64,000 nucleotides of DNA from an uncultured Pelagibacteraceae bacterium. Lineage in GTDB: Bacteria > Pseudomonadota > Alphaproteobacteria > Pelagibacterales > Pelagibacteraceae. Below the pieces are notes generated by a model, which was given only the letters and a program-made list of their open reading frames with translations, did not search any database and was not told the DNA's origin. Position 1 is the first letter of the stretch. Every line of letters begins with the position of its first letter. Positions 1 to 11,264 of this stretch are shown piece by piece. A program made the translations under genes and the position numbers. The stretch spans positions 1 through 64,000 of the forward strand of contig CACPQM010000007.1 in NCBI GenBank assembly GCA_902636075.1, read 5' to 3'.

Positions 1-20
1 ATATTTATAAAATTAATATT

Positions 21-110
21 GGAGAGATGGCCGAGTGGTTGAAGGCGCACGCTTGGAAAGCGTGTATAGGGGAAACTCTATCATGGGTTCGAATCCCATT
101 CTCTCCGCCA
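21..110 (+). tRNA. tRNA-Ser (anticodon GGA)
   Basis: A complete cloverleaf with the long variable arm of a class II tRNA. The 7-bp acceptor stem (GGAGAGA with TCTCTCC) is followed by an encoded CCA at 108-110. The anticodon stem CACGC/GCGTG encloses the loop TTGGAAA, giving anticodon GGA at 55-57, which reads UCC and UCU. It lies 172 bp before gyrB on the same strand. Confidence 0.96.
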
Positions 111-128
111 CTAATTTTAAATGAAAAA

Positions 129-151
129 TAGGTTTTATTCTTAAAAACCTA
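129..151. terminator. Possible hairpin terminator after tRNA-Ser
   Basis: A perfect 8-bp inverted repeat, TAGGTTTT at 129-136 and AAAACCTA at 144-151, with a 7-nt loop. A T run directly follows the stem only when read on the minus strand, so it is a poor plus-strand intrinsic terminator. It may only stabilise or punctuate the tRNA transcript. The stem is A/T-rich and weak. Confidence 0.3.
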
Positions 152-276
152 AGATTAGAAAAATTTTTTAAAAAAATCCTAAATTTCCGTTGATAATACT
201 CACTAATTTAAGCTTATAGTTTTAAGTGATTTTATTAAAAATTTTAAAAATGGTATAAAAGATTGCTTCCTTATAA

Positions 277-2340
<2,064 letters not shown>

Positions 2341-2343
2341 TTA

Positions 2344-3621
2344 ATGGAGTTAAGTAGCAATTCCAAATCATCGCACTTAAATAAAATTACATATGTCAAT
2401 TTAAGGTGGATAGGTGTAATAGGTCAATTTATTACTATAAATGCTGTTGCATTCTTATTTAAATTTGAATTCAATTTTTTACTAGCAAATATTATAGTTT
2501 TCTTAGGTGCTTTAAGTAATATTTTCCTATTTTATTTTTTTAAAAAAAATCAGCTTCAAGAAAAAATATCTTTAACCTTTCTTACCCTTGATATTATGCA
2601 ATTAAGTTTTTTACTTTATTTAACAGGTGGTACCATAAATCCATTCTCAATATTCCTAATAATACCAAGTATATTTGCCTCAAATAGCTTAAGCATTAAA
2701 ACAAACATTTTACTAATAATTTTGACAATATCTTCTATTATTCTTCTTACTTTCTATCATCAAGAATTACCTTCACCATTAAATGAATATATTTTTAGTA
2801 ATTACTATTATTATTCAGTACCTTTAGCCTTAATTATTGCACTTATTTTCCTAAGTTTTTTTGCTTTAACGTTTGGAAATGAGTCAAAAGTCAGAAAAGA
2901 AGCATTAGATAAAATTCAAGAAGTTATTTCTAAGGAGAACGAATTAGTTTCATTGGGTGGACAAGCTGCAGCGGCTGCCCATTCATTAGGTACTCCACTT
3001 TCAACAATTAAAATAATCTCTCAAGATCTTTATAATAATTTCAAGAATAACAATGATCTTAAAAAAGATGTTGAATTACTTGTAAGTCAAGTAGACAGAT
3101 GTAACGAAATATTGAAAAAACTATCTTTAAATCCTGTAGTTGAGGATGATTTTATTGACAAAGATATTACTTTACATAACTATATTAAGGAAATTGTAAA
3201 CTCTTTCAAAGAAATATCAGATAAAAATTTTGTTATCAATATAGAACAAAATTATAATTCCTTTGAAATTTCAAAATCAATTGAAATAGTTTATGGAATA
3301 AGAAATTTTATTGGAAATGCTAACAAATTTTCAAAAAAAAATATTTATATTTCAATAACAAGTGACAGCGAAAACTCTTCTATATCCATCGAAGATGACG
3401 GCTCTGGATTTCCAAAAGATATCCTAACTAAGATTGGTGATCCCTATATAAAATCTTTACAATCTAAAAATAAATCTAGAGCTGGTTTAGGTTTAGGAAT
3501 ATTTATAGGTAAAACTTTGTTGGAAAAAAATAAAGCTAAACTTTTAATAAGGAATTCAGAAACTAGAGGTGGTGCAGAAATTAAGATAGAGTGGTCTAAT
3601 AAAGATTTGAAAAGTATTTAG
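2344..3621 (+). CDS. regB: RegB/PrrB-type redox-sensing histidine kinase
   Basis: Membrane sensor kinase of the RegB/PrrB family, which controls respiratory and redox genes through a RegA/PrrA regulator in other alphaproteobacteria. About six hydrophobic segments occupy residues 20-185. The quinone-binding signature GGTINPF is at 95-101. The H-box [12 protein letters not shown] carries H213, and C253 lies exactly 40 residues after it, matching the His225/Cys265 spacing of Rhodobacter RegB. The N-box ([10 protein letters not shown]) and G-boxes (DDGSGFP, GLGLGIF) complete the catalytic domain. No regA lies nearby. It follows gyrB by 3 nt, and its stop interlocks with that of cobT. The family call is firm; the targets are unknown. 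Confidence 0.88.
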   Translation: MELSSNSKSSHLNKITYVNLRWIGVIGQFITINAVAFLFKFEFNFLLANIIVFLGALSNIFLFYFFKKNQLQEKISLTFLTLDIMQLSFLLYLTGGTINPFSIFLIIPSIFASNSLSIKTNILLIILTISSIILLTFYHQELPSPLNEYIFSNYYYYSVPLALIIALIFLSFFALTFGNESKVRKEALDKIQEVISKENELVSLGGQAAAAAHSLGTPLSTIKIISQDLYNNFKNNNDLKKDVELLVSQVDRCNEILKKLSLNPVVEDDFIDKDITLHNYIKEIVNSFKEISDKNFVINIEQNYNSFEISKSIEIVYGIRNFIGNANKFSKKNIYISITSDSENSSISIEDDGSGFPKDILTKIGDPYIKSLQSKNKSRAGLGLGIFIGKTLLEKNKAKLLIRNSETRGGAEIKIEWSNKDLKSI

Positions 3622-5411
3622 TGAAGATTTTTATTTTCAAATAATCCACTTAATTGATCTATCATAACATCTCCCAGTTCTTGTACATCTGAAATTTTGA
3701 TAGCTTTTTTGTAATATCTTGAAACATCATGACCAATTCCTATAGCTAATATTTCAACTTCACTTTTATTTTCAATGAATTTTACGATTTTTTTCAAATT
3801 CTTTTCTAAGAAGTCTCCTGAATTAACTGATAAGGTTGAATCGTCGACAGGTGCTCCATCTGAAATAACCATAAGGATCTTTCTTTCTTCTTTCCTTTTT
3901 TTAAGTCTGTTAAAGGCCCATGTTATTGCTTCACCATCTATATTTTCTTTCAATAAACCTTCTTTTAGCATCAATCCCAAATTCTTTTTTGATTGTCTCC
4001 AGTGAGAATCGGCTCCTTTATAAATTATGTGTCTTAAATCGTTAAGCCTTCCAGGGTTTTTCATTTTGCCCAAACTATTCCATTCTTGGCGACTTTTTCC
4101 GCCCTTCCAATTTTTAGTTGTAAATCCAAGTATTTCAACTTTAACTGAACATCTTTCTAAAGTTCTGGACAAAATATCAGCACATATTGCAGCAATTGTA
4201 ATTGGTCTTCCTCTCATAGAACCAGAGTTATCGATTAAAAGTGTCACAATTGTATCTTTAAAGTCCAAATCTTTTTCCTTTTTAAATGACAAAGAGTTAT
4301 ACGGATCGATAATTATTCTAGGTAACTTTGAGCTATCTAACAATCCCTCTTCTAGATCAAATTCCCATGAACGATTTTGTTTTGCCATTAATTGTCTTTG
4401 TAACTTATTTGCTAATTTAGTTATTAAATCTTGAAAGCTTGTAAGTTGCTGGTCTAAATTTTTTCTTAGTTTTTGTATTTCTTCAGCTGTGTCTAGACTT
4501 TCTGCTTTAGCAACCTCATCAAATTTAGTAGTAAATATTTTATATTCTTTATCACTTAAACTTAAATTTTTTTTTTGAATTACATTTTCCGATTCTGTCT
4601 CTTCATTATTTTCACTACCCAACTGATCTTCTAGTCTAAACTCGTTTACATCATCCTCACTATCCATTCCTTGGCTTAAGTTCTTATCTTCACTTGTTTT
4701 ATTGGAGTCTGTATTATCCTTGTCTTCACTATTATTTGAATTATTTTGATCTTGTGTGTCATCATTTTCCTCATTTTCTCTCTCAGTTGTGTCATCATTT
4801 TCAAATATATCCATACTTTCTAAAATTTCAGAAAATTTAGCATTATATATTTCTTGGTTTTCTAAGTTTTGTTTTAAAAATTCAAAATGTTTGTCTATGG
4901 ATTTATTAAAATCTTTCTCCCAAAATTTAAGTATTTCTTTATTTTCTGGATATAATTCGACATTAAAGAATTTGTTTGTCATATAAATTTCAAAAGCATC
5001 GATAATGTTTGTATCTTCTTTCTTCATTATTTTTTCTTGTTTAAGATATTGAAGTCTATTTTTATAATTATCTTTAAAATTTTTGGAAATTCCTTTAAGC
5101 ATCTTTGAGCCAAGTAATTCATACCTTACCTTTTCTGCAAGTTCGTATAGTGTTCTACAAGAGGGTTTTTGAGGATTGTTTTTACTCAATATATTTTTAT
5201 TTGAAAATCTTCTCTTTAAAGCCTCGGAGTCTGTTTCAGCTCTTAATTTTTTAAATTGGTTTTTATCATTAATATTGTCTATTTCTCCAATATTATAGAC
5301 TTTTTCATCATTTTTTCTATTTTTGATAACTCCATAGTCATCTGCAATTACTTTATAAGTTGATTGAAGAGCTTGTTTGAATTTTTCTTTAATACTATCT
5401 TCTTTATTCAT
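3618..5411 (-). CDS. cobT: CobT-like VWA-domain protein (cobaltochelatase subunit family)
   Basis: Homologue of CobT, the VWA partner of the AAA+ protein CobS in aerobic cobaltochelatase. The first 200 residues match CobT, followed by a very acidic D/E/N-rich linker (about 205-280) as in the family. The C-terminal VWA domain carries the MIDAS motif D394-N-S-G-S and a conserved [10 protein letters not shown] chose ATG at 5411, which shares one base with the cobS stop (TGATG); an upstream in-frame ATG at 5459 would force a 49-nt overlap with cobS. No cobN is visible. CobST pairs occur in alphaproteobacteria that do not make B12, so a role other than cobalt insertion is plausible. Confidence 0.85.
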   Translation of the reverse strand: MNKEDSIKEKFKQALQSTYKVIADDYGVIKNRKNDEKVYNIGEIDNINDKNQFKKLRAETDSEALKRRFSNKNILSKNNPQKPSCRTLYELAEKVRYELLGSKMLKGISKNFKDNYKNRLQYLKQEKIMKKEDTNIIDAFEIYMTNKFFNVELYPENKEILKFWEKDFNKSIDKHFEFLKQNLENQEIYNAKFSEILESMDIFENDDTTERENEENDDTQDQNNSNNSEDKDNTDSNKTSEDKNLSQGMDSEDDVNEFRLEDQLGSENNEETESENVIQKKNLSLSDKEYKIFTTKFDEVAKAESLDTAEEIQKLRKNLDQQLTSFQDLITKLANKLQRQLMAKQNRSWEFDLEEGLLDSSKLPRIIIDPYNSLSFKKEKDLDFKDTIVTLLIDNSGSMRGRPITIAAICADILSRTLERCSVKVEILGFTTKNWKGGKSRQEWNSLGKMKNPGRLNDLRHIIYKGADSHWRQSKKNLGLMLKEGLLKENIDGEAITWAFNRLKKRKEERKILMVISDGAPVDDSTLSVNSGDFLEKNLKKIVKFIENKSEVEILAIGIGHDVSRYYKKAIKISDVQELGDVMIDQLSGLFENKNLH

Positions 5412-6385
5412 CAAATTTGAATATTGATCATTGATTCTGGTAGCTCTTCTCCAAAACATCTCTGATAATATTCAGCAATAGTATTTTTCTCAGCATCATC
5501 ACATTTGTTTAAAAATGTTACTCTAAATGCATATCCAATATCTTTGAAAATTTCAGAATTTTCTGCCCAATGTAAAACTGTTCTTGGGCTCATTACTGTT
5601 GATATATCTCCTGCAATAAAGCCTTTTCTTGTTAGTGAAGCTACTTTTATCATGTTTGAAACTTGTTCTTTACCTTTAGGATTATTTAAATTTTTATTCT
5701 TACCTAATATAATTTCCATCTCTTTATCTAAACTAAGATAGTTTAATGTAGATACAATATTCCATCTATCCATCTGTCCCTGATTAATTTGTTGTGTTCC
5801 ATGATATAATCCTGTTGTATCACCAAGTCCAACAGTATTTGTTGTTGCGAAAAGTCTAAAAAATTTATTTTGTTTAATAACTTTATTTTTATCTAATAAT
5901 GTAAAACTACCCTCGGACTCAAGTACTCTTTGAATAACAAACATAACATCTGGTCTTCCAGCATCATACTCATCAAAAACTAAAGCTACTGGGTTTTGAA
6001 TTGACCAAGGAAGTATACCTTCTTTAAATTCAGTTATTTGCTTACCATCTTTAATTACTATTGAGTCTTTGCCTATTAAGTCAATCCTACTAACATGACT
6101 ATCAAGATTAATCCTGATACAGGGCCAATTTAATCTTGCAGCTATCTGCTCGATATGGGTTGATTTTCCTGTTCCATGGTATCCTTGAATTAAAACTCTT
6201 TTATTAAAAGAGAAACCTGACAAAATTGCAAGAGTTGTGTCCTTATCGAACTTATATGTTTTGTCAATTTCAGGAACGTACTCACTTGTTTTAGAAAAAG
6301 CATCAATTTCCATGTCACTTTCAATACCGAAAGTTTGTTTAATTGATAACTTAATATCTGGAGTATGATTAATATTTGGCGTCAA
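5411..6385 (-). CDS. cobS: CobS-like AAA+ ATPase (cobaltochelatase subunit family)
   Basis: MoxR-clade AAA+ ATPase matching CobS. Walker A is GYHGTGKST (68-76) and Walker B is VFDEYD (136-141). Sensor I sits in FATTNTVG, followed by the CobS signature [17 protein letters not shown]. At 324 residues it has normal length. It is translationally coupled to cobT (1-nt overlap) and overlaps the upstream J-domain gene by 17 nt, so the three genes form one transcript. CobS and CobT form an ATPase chaperone that drives CobN in B12 makers. Here its client is unknown because no CobN or other B12 synthesis gene is present in the window. Confidence 0.88.
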   Translation of the reverse strand: MTPNINHTPDIKLSIKQTFGIESDMEIDAFSKTSEYVPEIDKTYKFDKDTTLAILSGFSFNKRVLIQGYHGTGKSTHIEQIAARLNWPCIRINLDSHVSRIDLIGKDSIVIKDGKQITEFKEGILPWSIQNPVALVFDEYDAGRPDVMFVIQRVLESEGSFTLLDKNKVIKQNKFFRLFATTNTVGLGDTTGLYHGTQQINQGQMDRWNIVSTLNYLSLDKEMEIILGKNKNLNNPKGKEQVSNMIKVASLTRKGFIAGDISTVMSPRTVLHWAENSEIFKDIGYAFRVTFLNKCDDAEKNTIAEYYQRCFGEELPESMINIQI

Positions 6386-6902
6386 TTTTGTCCTTATATG
6401 TATTTTTTAATTGTGTATAAGCTAAGGTTATTAACTTTAACTTGTCTTCAAATTTTTTATTTCCAGAATTCATATCAGGGTGAAATTTTTTGACAAGCTT
6501 TTTAAATTTTTCTTGAACTTTTTCCCATTTTAAACCAACACTTACCCCCAATATACTGAAGGCTTTTATATCATTGTTATTAAATTTAAATTTGTTCATA
6601 TTATTAAAATCATTATTAAATTTAAATTTATCCGTCTCATCTTTTAAAGCATTGCTCCAAAGAACTTTAAAAAAATTATCAGATGAATTAAAACTTTGTG
6701 TTGGTTTATGCCAAGTCATATCAGATCTCAAAAAATCAATTATTTGTTGATCACTCATCCCTGAAAAATAGTTCCAATTTTTATTGAACTCTTTAACATG
6801 ATTTAAACATAACAATCTATAATCTTTACTATTATCTCTTTCTTTGGGTGCTTTAAAAAGACCTTCTTCAGAACAATTATTCCAATCGCAAATATTTTTC
6901 AT
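6369..6902 (-). CDS. J-domain protein with N-terminal Cys motif, linked to cobS
   Basis: A C-terminal J domain (about 114-173) contains the diagnostic HPD at 141-143 (KKFHPDMN), which stimulates DnaK-type ATPases. The N-terminal part has C5, C10, C32 and H35 in the arrangement CDWNNC ... CLNH, a likely zinc site seen in the small J-domain proteins next to cobS in many alphaproteobacteria. The linker (92-110) contains a short internal duplication. It is first in the cobS-cobT unit and overlaps cobS by 17 nt. It is not DnaJ itself, since the G/F region and CXXCXGXG repeats are absent. A specialised cochaperone for the CobST machine is an inference from position. Confidence 0.85.
   Translation of the reverse strand: MKNICDWNNCSEEGLFKAPKERDNSKDYRLLCLNHVKEFNKNWNYFSGMSDQQIIDFLRSDMTWHKPTQSFNSSDNFFKVLWSNALKDETDKFKFNNDFNNMNKFKFNNNDIKAFSILGVSVGLKWEKVQEKFKKLVKKFHPDMNSGNKKFEDKLKLITLAYTQLKNTYKDKIDAKY
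6577..6629. repeat. Short direct repeat in the J-domain gene linker
   Basis: The 17-nt string TTATTAAATTTAAATTT occurs at 6577-6593 and again at 6613-6629, an exact 36-nt period. On the minus strand it encodes two copies of a KFKFNN element in the linker before the J domain. It looks like a local in-frame duplication of 12 codons. Confidence 0.55.
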
Positions 6903-6906
6903 GATA

Positions 6907-6912
6907 TATAAT
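6907..6912 (+). promoter_or_regulatory. Candidate -10 box of bolA
   Basis: A perfect TATAAT lies inside the 20-bp divergent spacer between the J-domain gene and bolA. It ends 10 nt before the bolA ATG, so transcription would start about 4 nt before the start codon. No clear -35 is seen. Confidence 0.35.
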
Positions 6913-6922
6913 ACTTTAAAAT

Positions 6923-7183
6923 ATGAATATTAATCAACTTATTGAAATCATAGAAAAAAAGATTTTGTCGCAGGATTGTATTTCAAAAGTTTATATAGAG
7001 GATAAGTCATTTCTGCATAAAAATCACAAATCTAATGAAAAAGGAAAGTTTCATATTGTTCTTTCAATTGAGTCTAATGAGTTAAAGAAAAAAAACAAGT
7101 TATACTCAACGAGGTTCATTTATAAAATTTTAGATAATGAATTAAAAAATTATATTCATTCTTTACAAATCAAATTAATTTAA
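6923..7183 (+). CDS. bolA: BolA family protein
   Basis: Small BolA-like protein (86 residues). Members of this family pair with monothiol glutaredoxins in iron-sulfur handling or act in stress regulation. The pattern IEDKSFLHKNHKSNEKGKFH at 25-44 corresponds to the family stretch ending in the conserved H..H and G.FH positions. The C-terminal helix region R..YKILDNELKNYIHSLQI also fits. It is divergent from the cobST unit with only 20 bp between starts, a neighbourhood common in alphaproteobacteria. The last 9 bases overlap the end of aroB on the other strand. Sequence conservation is weaker than in typical BolA, but length and layout agree. Confidence 0.75.
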   Translation: MNINQLIEIIEKKILSQDCISKVYIEDKSFLHKNHKSNEKGKFHIVLSIESNELKKKNKLYSTRFIYKILDNELKNYIHSLQIKLI

Positions 7184-8278
7184 ACTGTTAGAAATATATT
7201 TTTTTAAATTTGAAGGAATGATCTGAAAGTCAACAATTATCTTTCCAAAATCTTTTATTAAAATTAAGTTAATTTTATTTGAATTATTTTTTTTGTCACT
7301 TTTCATATAATTCATAATTTTAGACACATGTTTTTTTTTAAACAATGTTTTTATTTTTGGTTTCATCTCGATTCTATTAATATGGCTTAAGATAGTATTA
7401 AATTTTTTTTTTGACAAAAATTTTTTTTCAAAACTAAATTCGACTGCATTTTTAATACCTAATATTACAGCCTCCCCATGATTCAATTTTTTAGAATAAC
7501 CTAAGGTAGACTCATAAGAATGAGCAAACGTATGACCTAAATTTAATACCTTTCTATAGTTTCTTTCTCTTTCATCCTTTTCCACAACTTTTTTTTTTAA
7601 AATACAGCTTTTAATTATGGATCTTTCAATAAAAGGTGACTTTAATTTTAAAATTTTTTTTAAATTTTTGTCTAGGTAAAGAAAGTTATTAAAATTATCT
7701 ATAATACTACTTTTTAATATTTCAGCATATCCACAAATAATTTCTCTTTCAGGTAAAGAAGCTAAAATATTCATATCAGAAACTACTAAATCAGGCTGAT
7801 AAAAACTTCCAATCAAATTTTTTCCAAATTTATTATTTACACCTGTTTTTCCACCAATGGACGAGTCTACTTGGGACAGTAAAGTTGAAGGAATATTTAT
7901 AAATTTTATACCTCTTTTAAAAGTGCTAGATGCAAACCCAACTATATCTCCAATAATTCCCCCACCAAAAGAAATAACGCAATCTTCTCTATTAAATCTA
8001 TTTTCAAATAAAACTGTATGAATTTTTTCAATTGATCGGTAATTTTTATTTTTTTCTGACGCTGTCATTTCTATTTTAAAAAGTTTAATTGTTTTTAACT
8101 TTTTGTATAAAAGTCTTTTAAATTTGTGAGGTATATTTTTGTCAGTAATAATTAAACATTTATTAAATTTTAGACTATTAGCTTTTAAAATTTTATCAAT
8201 TTTGCCTAATAGACCTCTTCCAATTAGAATTGAGTAATTCTTAGTACTTGTTTTAATTCTAATTTTATTTGTTTTCAT
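7175..8278 (-). CDS. aroB: 3-dehydroquinate synthase
   Basis: Second step of the shikimate pathway: DAHP to 3-dehydroquinate, NAD+ and metal dependent. It has the NAD-binding FGGGIIGD (104-111), the signature STLLSQVDSSIGGKTGVN (131-148), the metal-ligand region GYAEILKSS, and LGHTFAHSYE. At 367 residues it has normal length. It overlaps the 3' end of aroK by 14 nt, giving the usual aroK-aroB pair with AroK made first. Its stop region overlaps that of bolA by 9 nt. Confidence 0.95.
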   Translation of the reverse strand: MKTNKIRIKTSTKNYSILIGRGLLGKIDKILKANSLKFNKCLIITDKNIPHKFKRLLYKKLKTIKLFKIEMTASEKNKNYRSIEKIHTVLFENRFNREDCVISFGGGIIGDIVGFASSTFKRGIKFINIPSTLLSQVDSSIGGKTGVNNKFGKNLIGSFYQPDLVVSDMNILASLPEREIICGYAEILKSSIIDNFNNFLYLDKNLKKILKLKSPFIERSIIKSCILKKKVVEKDERERNYRKVLNLGHTFAHSYESTLGYSKKLNHGEAVILGIKNAVEFSFEKKFLSKKKFNTILSHINRIEMKPKIKTLFKKKHVSKIMNYMKSDKKNNSNKINLILIKDFGKIIVDFQIIPSNLKKYISNSLN

Positions 8279-8777
8279 AAATATCCAATATCTTATTTAT
8301 AATTTCCACTTTGTCTAATTTATCACAATCAATTCTGTGATTCGACAGGCTATAAAATTTTGATCGTTCTTTTATTAAACAGTTAATTTGTATCTTAGTG
8401 AGCTTCATTACTAATGGTCTTTTTTTACTCTTGTATATCCTTTTTATTATTGTTTCATTTTTCCAATTTAGCCAAAAAGATAAACTGTTTCTCTCACACA
8501 TTTTTCTGATTGATGCGTTTATAAAACTTCCTCCACCCAATGAAATTATAGAATTTTCTAATCTAAGAAATTTTAAACATATTTTTTCTTCAATTTTACG
8601 AAAATAATTCTCTCCATATTTTTTAAAAATTTCTGATATTTTTAAATCCTCAAATTCTTCTATTTCTCGGTCAATATCAACAAAAGTTAAGTTTATTTTT
8701 TTTGACAAAATTTTACCAATTGAGGATTTTCCTGATCCCATCATTCCAATTAATACAATATTTTTATTTGATTTCAT
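8265..8777 (-). CDS. aroK: Shikimate kinase
   Basis: Phosphorylates shikimate with ATP in chorismate synthesis. Walker A is GMMGSGKSS (11-19), followed by VDIDREIE with the shikimate-binding Asp. SLGGGSFI is the substrate-binding Gly triplet, and the LID region R..RPL (KKRPLVM) is present. At 170 residues it has usual length. Its ATG lies in a CATG that is also an ATG on the opposite strand, but the plus-strand gene more probably starts at 8833. Confidence 0.94.
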   Translation of the reverse strand: MKSNKNIVLIGMMGSGKSSIGKILSKKINLTFVDIDREIEEFEDLKISEIFKKYGENYFRKIEEKICLKFLRLENSIISLGGGSFINASIRKMCERNSLSFWLNWKNETIIKRIYKSKKRPLVMKLTKIQINCLIKERSKFYSLSNHRIDCDKLDKVEIINKILDIYENK

Positions 8778-8832
8778 GAGTTTCTATATTGAAAAAACAC
8801 AAATATGTCTTATTTTGAAATTATTAAATTAT

Positions 8833-9015
8833 ATGCAATTTACAAAAAATACAAGTAAAGACAAAATTTTTAGTTTCAGGAAAATTTCAAAAATTATAAT
8901 CGCTATTTTGATAATTTTATTTAGCCTTATCTTGATTAATCAGATTAATTTGCCAGCTCCTGTAAAACAAATTGAAAAAATTTTACCAAATGAAAATTTT
9001 AAAACAATTAAATAA
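8833..9015 (+). CDS. Small single-pass membrane protein, unrecognised
   Basis: A 60-residue protein with a basic N-terminus, one hydrophobic helix (about 19-36, IIIAILIILFSLILI) and a short tail containing LPAPVKQIEKILPNENF. That topology suggests an inner-membrane anchor with a periplasmic tail. I chose the ATG at 8833; the in-frame ATG at 8776 would overlap the aroK start and adds a non-basic leader. It overlaps the next gene by 26 nt, so the two are probably translated together. I do not recognise a family with certainty. The LPAP...LPN tail is the part most worth searching. Confidence 0.6.
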   Translation: MQFTKNTSKDKIFSFRKISKIIIAILIILFSLILINQINLPAPVKQIEKILPNENFKTIK

Positions 9016-10726
9016 GACTCTAATTTCTTTAACTTTTATTTTGTTTGTTCAACTTGCTCAAGCACAGGAAATTAAAGAGATTTGGTCAGAAATAGAAAAA
9101 AAAGAGGTTACCAATTCTCAATCAAAAAATAATGTGGACTCATCTATTGACAAAAATCAACTTGAAGATGTCAAAGTAAAACTTTTTGATGAAAATATTT
9201 TAGTAGATCAAAATTTAGATAATTCTAACATCTTGTTAGCTGGATTATTTGACCCTGATGACAATGATCTAAACCTTGATATGTGGTCAAAAACAGATGG
9301 AATAGAAATTAAAAGGTTACTTGAAAAATTACAGTCTAAAAATCTATCAAGTTTTTCTGAAAGGTTAATGGATGTAGCATTGTTAACAAATTCTTATATT
9401 CCCAATCAAAACTTCTCATTAGACGAATTCGAAGATTTCACACTTGATCATTTAATAAAAAAAAAAGATTTTGATTTAGTTGAGGAATTTATTCAAAAAA
9501 ATTCATCACTCAAAGATAAAGAAAGACTTATAAAACATGTAGCTGACTACTATTTGTCATTAAATAAAAAAGAAAATTCATGCTCTGCTATTGATAGTTT
9601 AAGTTTAATAACTGATGAATATTTAACATATTTCAAAATTTACTGTTTAATTACTCAGGATAAAAAAGATGAAGCTCAATTGCTCTTTGATCTTAATTCC
9701 GAATTAGACTCTTTAGATGACTTTTTTGTTAAAAAATTTGAAGTATTAATGGGATATGAGGATAATAATTTTATATTATCTGATGAAAATATTCTTTATT
9801 TCCACTTATCTCACAAAACAGATAAAAAATTTTTATATTATCCATCAGTAGAGTCCGAAGAATTTATTTGGAAATATCTATCTAACTCGAATTTACTCAA
9901 AAATTTAAATGATTTTGATCTCAGTGACATTGACCAAGTGAAGTTTCTAGAGAAAGCAACTAGTGAAGGAATTTTTGAAGAAAGAGATTTATTAAATTTG
10001 TACAAAAAATTCCAATTTGAGATTGATGACCTAATCAATTATGAAGAAGTAATAAAAAATTTGCCTGATTATGAAGGTAGAGCTCTAATGTATCAGAGAT
10101 TTTTACTAACAGATAGCCTTGAAAATAAACTTTTATTATTATCAAAATTAAATAATTCCTTTGAAAACTCAAATTTTAAAAAATCATTTGACGATGAATT
10201 ATCTAAGTTATTGAAAAAAATGGATAAAAAAGAAATCCCTTTAAAGTTTTCTCACTTCTACCAAACTAATTTAATTACTGAAGAAAATAGAAAAAATAAA
10301 ATTAAGTTTAATGATGAAGTGTTTCATCAATCAAAAGTATTAAATTATTTTTTGAATAAGCAAAGCTTTCCTAAAACACAAAAATTAACTGATGATTTGT
10401 TATCAAAGATGAAAAAAGATAAAAATTACTCTTTCAACTTTAAAGATGTTGTATTACTACAATCATTGAGATCAGATGGAATTCAAATAGATCAAATTGA
10501 TGAACTTTCTCAATATAAATCTGAATTAAATTCAGAAATTGACAAAATGATTGAGAATAAGGAATCTGGCATGATACTATTAAAATTAGTTGAGATTATT
10601 GGTGAAAAAGAATTGAATGAATTAAACAGTGAGACACTAAATTTTGTAATTGAAATTATGAATAGAACAAAATTAATTAGTTTAAGAAACGAACTATTGT
10701 TGGAAATTCTTCCATTAAAAGTTTAA
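8990..10726 (+). CDS. Secreted alpha-helical protein of unknown function
   Basis: A 578-residue protein starting at ATG 8990. Its N-terminus (MKILKQLNKTLISLTFILF then VQLAQAQE) is a classical Sec signal peptide with probable cleavage after AQA. The mature part is rich in D, E, K, L, N and S, has almost no Cys, and reads as consecutive helices, resembling tetratricopeptide-like or other helical-repeat scaffolds. No catalytic motif is evident. The in-frame ATG at 8972 would add six residues before the signal peptide. It overlaps the small membrane-protein gene and is followed 16 nt later by def. A periplasmic scaffold is an inference from composition and signal. Confidence 0.7.
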   Translation: MKILKQLNKTLISLTFILFVQLAQAQEIKEIWSEIEKKEVTNSQSKNNVDSSIDKNQLEDVKVKLFDENILVDQNLDNSNILLAGLFDPDDNDLNLDMWSKTDGIEIKRLLEKLQSKNLSSFSERLMDVALLTNSYIPNQNFSLDEFEDFTLDHLIKKKDFDLVEEFIQKNSSLKDKERLIKHVADYYLSLNKKENSCSAIDSLSLITDEYLTYFKIYCLITQDKKDEAQLLFDLNSELDSLDDFFVKKFEVLMGYEDNNFILSDENILYFHLSHKTDKKFLYYPSVESEEFIWKYLSNSNLLKNLNDFDLSDIDQVKFLEKATSEGIFEERDLLNLYKKFQFEIDDLINYEEVIKNLPDYEGRALMYQRFLLTDSLENKLLLLSKLNNSFENSNFKKSFDDELSKLLKKMDKKEIPLKFSHFYQTNLITEENRKNKIKFNDEVFHQSKVLNYFLNKQSFPKTQKLTDDLLSKMKKDKNYSFNFKDVVLLQSLRSDGIQIDQIDELSQYKSELNSEIDKMIENKESGMILLKLVEIIGEKELNELNSETLNFVIEIMNRTKLISLRNELLLEILPLKV

Positions 10727-10742
10727 AATACTATAATCAATC

Positions 10743-11264
10743 ATGACGATAAAAACCATTTTAACTGAACCTAACGAGATTTTAAGACAAGTTTCAAAAC
10801 CAGTACAAACAGTGGGTAATGAAGAAAGAAAGTTAATGGATGATATGTTGGAAACAATGTATGCAGCTAATGGTATTGGATTAGCAGCAATTCAAATTGG
10901 TATTCCAAAAAGGATTATAGTGATGGATATTTCAAAAGATGGAAATAAAAATCCAATGTATTTTGTAAATCCTACAATTAAAAACAAAGGTAAAGAAAAA
11001 ACAACATATGAAGAGGGATGTTTATCTGTCCCTAATTATTTTGCAGAGGTTGACAGACCTAAATATTGTGAGGTTGAATATTTAGATTATAATGGAGAAA
11101 ATAAAATTTTAGAAGCCGATGGGCTCCTTGCAATTTGTATACAGCATGAAATGGATCATCTTGAAGGAATTCTATTCATAGATTATTTATCAAAATTGAA
11201 AAAAACAATGATTGTTAAAAAATTATCAAAAAGAAAAAAACTTCCTGATAGAATTATTGTTTAA
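10743..11264 (+). CDS. def: Peptide deformylase
   Basis: Removes the N-formyl group from nascent proteins; Fe/Zn enzyme. All three motifs are present: GIGLAAIQIG (44-53), EEGCLSVP (90-97, metal ligand C93) and QHEMDHLEG (134-142, metal ligands H135 and H139, catalytic E136). At 173 residues it has normal length. Its stop shares a base with the fmt start (TAATG), pairing the enzyme that removes formyl with the one that adds it. Confidence 0.96.
   Translation: MTIKTILTEPNEILRQVSKPVQTVGNEERKLMDDMLETMYAANGIGLAAIQIGIPKRIIVMDISKDGNKNPMYFVNPTIKNKGKEKTTYEEGCLSVPNYFAEVDRPKYCEVEYLDYNGENKILEADGLLAICIQHEMDHLEGILFIDYLSKLKKTMIVKKLSKRKKLPDRIIV

Noticed and set aside
4027-4434. A 135-codon plus-strand frame inside cobT, and similar long antisense frames in murA (22946-23275), hisG (28703-29011) and rpsA (38599-39129).
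   Set aside because: Each lies wholly within a recognised gene on the other strand, has no family match or ribosome site, and shows the composition of a shadow frame.
5411-5459. cobT start at 5459.
   Set aside because: It would need a 49-nt overlap with cobS; the ATG at 5411 shares a base with the cobS stop and matches the family N-terminus.
8776-8832. Start of the small membrane protein at 8776, giving start codons that overlap head-to-head with aroK.
   Set aside because: The ATG at 8833 gives a normal basic N-terminus before the membrane helix; the extra 19 residues look like untranslated leader.
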